Source: Andalucia godoyi (Eukaryota; Discoba; Jakobea; Jakobida; Andaluciidae). From it: a DNA stretch of 64,000 nucleotides. Shown in pieces: positions 46,101 to 53,672 of the stretch (the stretch's first letter is position 1; the number at the start of each line of letters is the position of its first letter). Under the pieces are notes generated by a model. It saw nothing but the letters and a program-made list of their open reading frames with translations. It was not told the origin of the DNA and did not search any database. The translations under genes and the position numbers were made by a program. The DNA lies in contig VRVR01000013.1 in the NCBI GenBank assembly GCA_009859145.1, positions 186,001 through 250,000 on the forward strand, read 5' to 3'.

Positions 46101-47213
46101 GTTGTTGCAGAAGATTCGCATGTGCTGATGTCTTCTGGATCGACTGCTGTGCTGAGGGTGCCTTCACAAGAGATTGTCAATCTTGAACAGTGCATCGATG
46201 GGCTGCGAAAGACAGCAGCATTCGGATCTTCTCCAGCATTTTCACCGGCGGAACTGTTGGGACTTCATTCCAACGCCGACATATCGAAGGCTCGCATGGA
46301 TGTCAGCTCTTTCTTTGATTCATTCGGATTAATCATGTCTGCTAAATCCAGTTCAAAGGGAGTTGTTGACAGCGATGGCTCGCAAACCTCTATCGTCTGT
46401 CAGACAGCAATGGATATCTTGTCCAAGCTCCCCACACAGCTTCCATCGTTTAAACAACTGGATTCAACAGTTGATTGCAGGAACACGTCCCTGATCCAGG
46501 AGGTTTTCCGATACAACCGCCTGCTGGAAACAATTCGGTCTTCCCTTTCGTCTCTTGTTCGTGCGCTGAATGGAGAAGAAGTGTTGACGGATGTGTTGAG
46601 CCAAACGGAAAAGGACATTTTTGTCGGGCGAGTTCCAAGGACCTGGGCCAATTCGTCGTTTCCCAGTTCCCGGCACCTCGGATCGTACATTTCGGATCTC
46701 ATCCGGCGTGTTGGGTTCATTCAAAGATGGCTCACGTCCGGTGCTCCAGCTGTCTTTTGGATGCCCGGACTGTTTTCTCCTCACAGCTTTATCTCATCGC
46801 TGCTGCAAAATCACGCACGAAAGCATCGGATACCAATTGACCGTCTCGTTCTTGACATGGAAGTCTTGACTGCAGATCTTCCATCGTCGCCTGCCGTCGA
46901 AGGATGTTATGTCTATGGATTCTTCTTGGAAGGAGCACGGTGGAACTCTGCAGAAAATGAGCTTTCGGAAAGCAACAATAAGGAACTCTTCGACGAATTA
47001 CCAACTCTGTTGCTGATCCCTCGGGAGTCTTTCCGACAATCCCCGCAGATGTACATTGCTCCGGTTTATCGAAATATTTTGAGACGAGGAGTGATGAGCA
47101 CTGCAGGTTATTCGACAAACTTTGTGATGTCCATGCGATTCCCCGTGCGAACAAAGCCTGTTTCTCACTGGATTCGCCGATCCGTCGCCGTTCTTATGGA
47201 TCCTTCGGCATAA
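34161..47213 (+). CDS. Axonemal dynein heavy chain (single exon)
   Basis: 4,350 residues from the first ATG ([12 protein letters not shown]), one uninterrupted exon. Dynein heavy chains are AAA+ motors that slide axonemal microtubules. Ordered landmarks: N-terminal tail; [12 protein letters not shown] block near residue 270; AAA1 P-loop [11 protein letters not shown] (~1608) and Walker B [9 protein letters not shown]; AAA2 GLPMSGKSS (~1887); AAA3 GAPSVGKS (~2254); AAA4 GVGGSGRRT (~2612), where RR replaces the usual RQ; stalk coiled coil about 2845-3125 with microtubule-binding [18 protein letters not shown]; AAA5/6; and a C-terminal domain with [13 protein letters not shown]. The AAA1 stretch [20 protein letters not shown] and the N-terminal block favour the single-headed inner-arm group (DNAH1/3/7/12), most likely DNAH1-like, but I did not align it. 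There is no outer-arm signature. Confidence 0.92.
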   Translation: [4350 protein letters not shown]

Positions 47214-49806
47214 GTATTGTACTTCCCGCACGAAAGCTGCTGCTTTCGCGCATCGTTCCGAATGTTGTGAACATAAACATTTTCGTGGTTTTCTGAATGA
47301 ATTCCTTCCAAGTTCATTGCCTACCTCGGCCTCCTTGAAGTCTCACTCCGTTCATATCTCCAAGTATCATACCGACGATGACTGATTCTTTTTATCAAAA
47401 CCGCCTCTCGTGTTCTGACCAAGATGTCTTTGCGTATATGTTGACCAGTTTGTTGCATCGATTGACCTGCTTGGGAGCGGTAACAAAGCAAGGTCACAAA
47501 TTGGCTTTCCTGATATGATCAACACTCGCACATTTATTTTAAAATCCTAGGAACAGGTTTTATCACCACACAAATGGGAAAGAGCGAAGACAATTTCCGT
47601 GGAAAGCGGAAGCCGAAGATGGGGGGGTATGTAACAGCACATGTGGAGGGCCCGGAGTCATCAAAAATGGTTTTCAGAATTTTACGCATACAGCGACAAA
47701 AAAAGCCGTCACGACAGGATCCGCGTGTGCAAGAACCCCTCCTGCGCAGGCAGTTAAGCAGACAATCCAAGGACAAATCGCTCACAAACTGCAAGCTGCA
47801 GTCATCTCGCCCAGCAACGAAACAGCAGGAAAACACTGAACATTTCCCGGACTGTAAAAACATACGTCTTTGGAGTTGGATCGCAGACTCCTAAAATACA
47901 AAATTAAATTCACGAAGAATCCTGAATGCTCTGTCATGTGCAGATATTCCTGAGTAGTTAAATGAGGTGCCTCTGATTCAAGAAAGCCCGTTGCAAAGCA
48001 CTCTCAGAAATTTCATAGCATTTTTCGCTCTCTTTCTTTTAGCAAAGAGAACATCTTCAACCAGAATAAAGCAGACAGGTTTTTGTGCAGTGAAATCTCA
48101 AAGATTCACAGCTATTGAAACGTCGGTGACGACGGATCGACTTTTCCTTAAAAATTCGTCGGAGTAGTGTTTAAATCACAGTATGTTATCTTCTTGACAT
48201 TAACACGACATGTTGCAAGCATCGCGGTGATCCGCTGTATTGCAACACCACTGAGTTACTTACTTCCCTGTTCTGCATGTTGCATTTCTTGTACAACTTT
48301 TTTGACACCTGAATTTCGAAAACTGATTTCTGTGCGACGAATGGGCATCACTGCAAAAAGCTTAGTTAATTTCAAAATGCAGGGGCGTTGACATCTCTGC
48401 GCGGGGATGCCGAGTACTTTCGAAATGCGTTCTTCGTCTGGATTCCGATGCTTCATTCTTTTGTTACGTCGATTTTAAACACCATGTGCTTTTCATCAGC
48501 TCCTGGGTCTGTTCCGTCCTGATTTTTCGATTTTCCGATTTCCTTTTAGTTGTTGTGCACAGCTTTGTTGAGAAACAGTGTCTCAACGGACTGCAATCAA
48601 CTCCGGCAGGGTACGATCTCATGGATATTCGGTGCCGCATATGATGTGACGTATGTGCAGTATGACGTATATCATGACGGACGCGTTGACTTTTTTAAAT
48701 GACGTATGAGGTTTCAGAGGAACAGTACTCCGACTTCATATTTAAGAAGTTGTTTGTTTGTTTGGTTATTTGTTTGTTTTGCTTTCTTTGTTCTAAATCA
48801 CATTGACGCAAGCTATCTGTTATTATCCCTGGTCATGTCTTATATTTAATATATAACAATAAGGTTCCCTGTCTTTTAATTCGGAACTGTACCCTGATAT
48901 ACATTGTTTCGTTTCATTGTTTCGTGATTATATTTACCATTTGCAAGTTTTTTCACGTATCCTGTGAGGTGGATGCTTTCCGAAGTGCCCCCTCGCGTAA
49001 ACTCGGTTCGTGGTGATTTTGTGTCCGTTGTCTTTCTCCAGCATTGTCGACTTGCTAAAAGTTTGGCAGCTCTGTCTATTGTAGGTCTCTCAGTGATGTT
49101 CATTTTCATGCTTCCTTGGATGGTCGAGCCGATTACATCAGTGATGTTCCGTGATATCGTGGACTGTAATTTGGTTGTTGAACGTATCAGACTGACGGAT
49201 TCTTTCGAACAAACTGTTTTTGCTGGTTGCTTCGCCGTGTCGCTTTCCGGATTTGTCCTGTGCGTTCCTCATCTGCAGATTACTTCCCACTCTGACAAAG
49301 CAGAATGGCACTGATTCCGTCAAGAACAGTCAGTGTTTTGACAGTTTTTATTTCCTCTTTTTCCTGTTTACTGCGCATGCCGTTTTGGAATTTTTGAGCA
49401 ATACCATTTCTATCAAAGTCGATTCCATAGAACTTCGGCCATTGTCACTCCAACGAATGAGTGCTGATTCTCTGAAGCCCCTTTGCCAAACATGCTTCCC
49501 AATCTGCCTAGCCTGTGCTTGTTGTGTTCTCAGCGGCAACAGACGTGGTGGTACGTTTGTCTTGAGATTAACATAATTGTTATTTGTTGATTTGCTTGTG
49601 GCCCACACTCTGTTTCAAAATGTGTCCTGACGAATTTCCTTGGCCGGTCTCTGGTTTCTTCAATGACCAGCTTCTTATCGGGGGGGGGGGGGGGGGGGAT
49701 AGGTTCATCTGCTTTCTTTACTTTGCATCATGCGTATGAGAGGGAAGGAAGACATCATGCTCAAGAGCATGAATCGCCACAGAAGAAGAACATCTGTCGA
49801 AGCGTG
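47214..49806. other. Large gene-free stretch
   Basis: About 2.6 kb with no ORF that resembles a protein; short frames of 60-118 codons are Cys/Phe-rich and lack a family. It is more A/T-rich than its surroundings. Three TGACGTA-type motifs (about 48649-48711) and an unbroken run of 19 G (49680-49698) stand out. It could hold a decayed element, a long UTR or an unrecognised noncoding RNA. Confidence 0.4.
49680..49698. repeat. Poly(G) run of 19
   Basis: Read directly. It is long enough to form G-quadruplex structure and to cause sequencing slippage. Confidence 0.9.
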
Positions 49807-50289
49807 TTACTCCACGGTCTTTCGGGAATGCAGAACCATTTGCGTGCATCGAAAGAGTGCCAAAGGTTTGTCCATCGCATCATTTCCAGCAACGAGTACA
49901 TCCCAAACATGAGTATTTCGTCCATGGTGAAGCAGCGTGCCCACTGCTGTGAGCTCTTTTCCGGCCACTGAACTGCGAAGAAAGTTTGTTTTCAATTCTA
50001 TCGTAGTAAAATTGCACCCGAGAGGAATGTGGGCAAAGCACCCAAAACCGGCCACAGAATCTGCAAAACTCACAATCGAGCCAGCATGAATGTATCCATT
50101 TGGAGCAACATGCTTATCTTGCACCAGCATCCTGCCTTCGATTCTTCCGCTTTCCACTGACGAAATGTGAAAACCGACTTCATTGCACCAGCCTATCTTC
50201 TCTCTTGTTCTAAATTCCGACAGCCATTCCGAAGAGGAGCGGCTAAGAAGGTTTTTGGAATGAGACAAACATCTCCGGAGCACAGCCAT
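49807..50289 (-). CDS. PaaI/4HBT-type hotdog thioesterase
   Basis: A 160-residue protein of the hotdog-fold acyl-CoA thioesterase superfamily, PaaI-like. The signature region is PNGYIHAGSIVSFADSVAGF followed by the strand FTTIELKTNFLRSSVAGKEL and TAVGTLLHHGRNTHVWDVLV. In this family a HGG-type motif and an Asp/Asn-Ser/Thr pair polarise water on the thioester; here HAGSIVSFADS contains HAG in place of HGG with the following Asp present, so activity is plausible but the substrate is unknown. I chose the ATG at 50289 (MAVLRRCLSHSKNLLSRSSS) because the further 5' frame has no ATG. The basic, Ser/Arg-rich first 20 residues could be a mitochondrial presequence. Confidence 0.82.
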   Translation of the reverse strand: MAVLRRCLSHSKNLLSRSSSEWLSEFRTREKIGWCNEVGFHISSVESGRIEGRMLVQDKHVAPNGYIHAGSIVSFADSVAGFGCFAHIPLGCNFTTIELKTNFLRSSVAGKELTAVGTLLHHGRNTHVWDVLVAGNDAMDKPLALFRCTQMVLHSRKTVE

Positions 50290-50616
50290 CTGCTTTAACT
50301 CTGGAAACACTCGACTAACGCGGCAGTTCTCGATTTCCGCGTCAAAGCCAAAGGTGAGGAAGGCTGAAAAATCGGGGAGATTTTCGTTGCAGTTGATACT
50401 GAAATTGATGCTGTTTTCGTTGTCAATTTGTCACTGTACCCAAATCACAATCCGTTGTTGCCCAAAAACGGATCGCGGTCCGATCGCGAAGCCCGCTTTT
50501 GTGACCGAATTCCGTTCCGACAAGTGATGAAATTTTCTGCGCCAAGAATTTTGCATTGTTCAGTCATCTGACCATATTCACCTCAAAATTGCTGTCACCC
50601 GACCTTGATCTCTCTT
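50290..50616. other. Divergent spacer between thioesterase and CLC genes
   Basis: Likely promoter sequence for both genes. A small palindromic stretch GATCGCGGTCCGATCGCG occurs near 50468. No gene is seen. Confidence 0.45.
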
Positions 50617-52962
50617 ATGAGTTCCTCATCTTCGTCTTCTCGTCGTCGGCTGCCTGAAGGGAGGTTTTTATCAAGCGCACCATTCTCTTCTGTAGACTTT
50701 TTTCAGTCCCACGTGATTGTAGATGACATTGAGAGTGCTGCCGGTAAGAAGACCCTAATTGGACGTCTATGGAAAACGTTCTACAAAGGGTGTGCATCCA
50801 TTCATCGTTCGCAATATGTTCTTTTGGTTGCGCTTGGTGTTGTCACTGCGTTGATTTCTCTTGGATTGGATATAATGGTGAATTCTATGCTTCGTGTTCG
50901 GAAATTGTGGGTCAGAGAATTGGATTTTCCGTTCGGATTGATGACGTACATTATAGAATCAGTTTTTTTTGCATGCGTAGCATGTTGTTTTATCAAGTTT
51001 ATGGCACGCGAGGCGGCCGGTTCCGGAATTCCTGAGATGAAGTCAATCTTGTCCGGAGTGCATCTGCCACGATTTCTTGACTTTAGAACTCTGGTTGCCA
51101 AGTTTTTTGGGCTGGCGGCAGTATTTATGGCGGGAATCCCGATTGGGAAAGAGGGCCCTATGGTTCACATAGGTTCTTGCGTAGCGGAGCTCCTGATGCG
51201 ACATGTGCCCCTCTTTGCAAAGGTGTATCGATCAGAATTTGTCAGGTATCAAATATTATCTGTCGGCTGTGCAATTGGCATTGCAACAACATTCGGATCT
51301 CCATTTGGAGGAGTCCTTTTTGCTTTGGAGACCACCGCTACATATTTCCTTGTTTCAAACCTCTGGAAAGGTATATTGTGCACGACTTCTGGTGCCGTGC
51401 TTTTCTTTATTCTGAAGAACATCGCCGACCACGATCAGATGCTGAATCTCCTTCCTGCCTATATCCCACCCAAACCTTATGAGCAGCAAGAGTTGTTACT
51501 TTTCGCCTTTCTTGGGCTGTGCGGTGGCCTGCTCGGTGTCGGCATTGTGTTGACTATGCGCCAGTTTCTCCGAATCAGACGTATCTGGTCTCCTATCAAA
51601 GAAAGCATATTTGGAATCACTATTTTTGCCACCATTGCTTGCGCATTGCTCACATATCCTTTTGTGTTTATGCGAGGTACGACGCAACCTGAATTCATCT
51701 CTGCCATGCTTGCCAATCATCTTCCTGCAGAGTACTTGGATCCCAACAAGTTCCTGAATTTGGGCATCTTGTTTGTCGTCCAGTTCTTCTTAGTTACCCT
51801 GTGTGTTTCACTGCCCATACCGTTGGGAGTGTCTCGACCGGCTTCTTTGCTTGGTGCAATTATGGGTCGCATGATTGGCGAGTTCATGATGGATTATTTC
51901 CCGTGGTATTCGACAGCGATTACACCTTCCACCTACGCCTTGGTAGGTGCCACCGCCTGTGTTGCGTCCACGGCCCGGACCTTGTCAACAGCAGTGGTAA
52001 TTTTTGAATCCACTGGACATCTTGAAATGTTATTGCCTGTCTGCGTTGCCGTCACGATTGCCTATTTAGTGGGAAATGTATTTGTTCTTTCCTGCTATGA
52101 CACCGTCATCGAGCTTCGTAATCTTCCATTGATGACCGAGCCACAACCATCAAAGCAGTTTTCTCGTGGAATTGCAACGGATGTTATGATCAGACACCCG
52201 GATATCTATTTTCTAACACTGAAATCAACATTTCGCGATGTCGAACGTCTGCTGACTTCATCGCAACATTTTTCGTATCCTGTCGTTGTTTCGGATGTTG
52301 ACATGACGCTCGTTGGACTGGTTCAACGCTTTCATCTAGAAAACATGATCGAAGAATTTCAGAATCTTCACTTAGATGGCAAAGCCAAGTTGGAACGAAT
52401 CCAGTATGTGGAAGGTCAAATTCAAAGTTATGTGTGGGAGACTTTTCGTCCGTTGGACTCGGTAGAAGTGCCCTCCACTTCCGCTGAGGAGATGGTAGTT
52501 GATCCGTCATTTTCAGGACGTTCGGTACCTCGATCTGTTGTTGACAAGGCCCTCACAGGGCCAAAGTTGGAAACAACAGACGAGGTTGTGGAATCCCAGC
52601 ATTCGTTAATGAATTCTGAAGAGCAGAAGGATGATGTGGAGCGTGGTCTCCAAACGAATGCTAAAGATGAAGAAGAAGTTGCCCTCGATCGAACGATTCA
52701 AATTCAGTTTGAAAGAGAATTTCGTGTCTTGCAGTATCTTCGTGAAAATCGATATCTCTCTTCGAAACGGACAATCGACGTTCGGTGTGGCGTCCCGATT
52801 GACTTGGCACCGTTTGTCATGTCAGAACGGTCTCCATTGTACAAGATGCACTTTGCCTTCGCGATGATGGGCGTCAGTCATGCACTGATCGTCTCAGCAG
52901 GAAAATTGATTGGAGTAGTAACAAAGAAGGATTTGTTGAGCTTTATGAAAGCAAAAAAGTAG
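50617..52962 (+). CDS. CLC-family chloride channel or transporter
   Basis: 781 residues, no intron. CLC proteins are dimeric chloride channels or Cl-/H+ antiporters with two C-terminal CBS domains. Visible motifs are GSGIPEMKSILSGV (the selectivity-filter GSGIP with Ser), PIGKEGPMVHIG with the gating Glu at ~179, FGSPFGGVLFALETTATYF, and PIPLGVSRPASLLGAIMGRM. The residue after the Glu in FALE is Thr (~239), where transporters have the proton Glu. That points to a channel, or to an exchanger without proton coupling. The filter loop GVSRP lacks the usual Phe of GxFxP. Two CBS domains follow; the last (LAPFVMSERSPLYKMHFAFA) resembles that of ClC-0/1/2. The N-terminus before the first helix is Ser/Arg-rich. 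The convergent small membrane-protein gene starts its stop codon 18 bp past this stop. Confidence 0.93.
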   Translation: MSSSSSSSRRRLPEGRFLSSAPFSSVDFFQSHVIVDDIESAAGKKTLIGRLWKTFYKGCASIHRSQYVLLVALGVVTALISLGLDIMVNSMLRVRKLWVRELDFPFGLMTYIIESVFFACVACCFIKFMAREAAGSGIPEMKSILSGVHLPRFLDFRTLVAKFFGLAAVFMAGIPIGKEGPMVHIGSCVAELLMRHVPLFAKVYRSEFVRYQILSVGCAIGIATTFGSPFGGVLFALETTATYFLVSNLWKGILCTTSGAVLFFILKNIADHDQMLNLLPAYIPPKPYEQQELLLFAFLGLCGGLLGVGIVLTMRQFLRIRRIWSPIKESIFGITIFATIACALLTYPFVFMRGTTQPEFISAMLANHLPAEYLDPNKFLNLGILFVVQFFLVTLCVSLPIPLGVSRPASLLGAIMGRMIGEFMMDYFPWYSTAITPSTYALVGATACVASTARTLSTAVVIFESTGHLEMLLPVCVAVTIAYLVGNVFVLSCYDTVIELRNLPLMTEPQPSKQFSRGIATDVMIRHPDIYFLTLKSTFRDVERLLTSSQHFSYPVVVSDVDMTLVGLVQRFHLENMIEEFQNLHLDGKAKLERIQYVEGQIQSYVWETFRPLDSVEVPSTSAEEMVVDPSFSGRSVPRSVVDKALTGPKLETTDEVVESQHSLMNSEEQKDDVERGLQTNAKDEEEVALDRTIQIQFEREFRVLQYLRENRYLSSKRTIDVRCGVPIDLAPFVMSERSPLYKMHFAFAMMGVSHALIVSAGKLIGVVTKKDLLSFMKAKK

Positions 52963-52979
52963 AATGAATCTGACAAATT

Positions 52980-53334
52980 TCATTTTGCCATTCCAATCAA
53001 CGACGGTCTCACGAGCGTATCCAAAGGTCTGGTTTTGTAAGTGGGTGGTTCGATAGATACAAATTATGGAAATAAGGATATGAAAATCAGAAACAAACAA
53101 ACAAAGCTATCAGATAGAAAAACCGTAAAACACGTACCTGTTTCTGTAGAAGTCTTTTCTGCAAATGGAGCCCATGCTTGGAAGCGAAGAAAAGTATGTG
53201 TAGATCAAAAGAAGCGACAGAGGAACATTTAGCAGACCGCACAAAGAGCGGATCATATCATCATTGCGAAAAACAACAGCACTCGAGAGGCAAATTAAAA
53301 GCAGCAAGGAGACGGTATAGAACAAGAAATTCAT
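52980..53334 (-). CDS. Small spliced membrane protein, function unknown
   Basis: Two exons, 53334-53138 and 53028-52980, giving 81 residues. The donor GTACGT and acceptor AACCAG keep phase 2 and end in TGA. The protein begins MNFLFYTVSLLLLICLSS and has a second hydrophobic stretch (LLNVPLSLLLIYTYF), so it looks like a two-span or signal-plus-span protein; the tail is basic. I do not recognise it with confidence. The plan is loosely like Yos1/IER3IP1 of the ER-Golgi pathway, but the central loop is too short to say so. This gene is convergent with the CLC gene, with 17 bp between stops. Support is the intact ATG frame, the consensus splice donor and clean phase; there is no homology. Confidence 0.42.
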
Positions 53335-53672
53335 GCTGGTCAAAGACGACGACTTGGGGCTCACTGCTGCAGACCGGCGGATGAATTAAAAAGAAGGAAT
53401 CTGGCAAAAGAGGAGGAGGGTGTTGCATTTGTTATTTGCCCTGTTTTCGCACAGAATGCAGGCTCCAGTTTCTTGTGCGTACTGTAGTGCCGAAGGTCGT
53501 TCTTCCCCAGACAGAGATCGAAACCTTTATTTCATTTTTTGAAAAAATTTTCGATTTTGCTTTTAACCCCCTCCACCCACCAGGGCTGCCTTTGAATGTT
53601 GAGCAGGTTTTTTTTTGTTTAGTAATCTTGATTTTTTGTCTGCACTTTGGACTTCAATGGAAATCACCGAAG
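53335..53672. other. Upstream region of the PH/GTPase gene
   Basis: Between two divergent starts. An open frame runs through it upstream of the PH-protein ATG, including a hydrophobic stretch (FFCLVILIFCLHFGL), so the start of that gene could lie further 5'. Confidence 0.4.

Noticed and set aside
48964-49576. Two overlapping ORFs of 116 and 118 codons
   Set aside because: Composition is Cys/Phe-rich, with no conserved motif, in an A/T-rich gene-free stretch.
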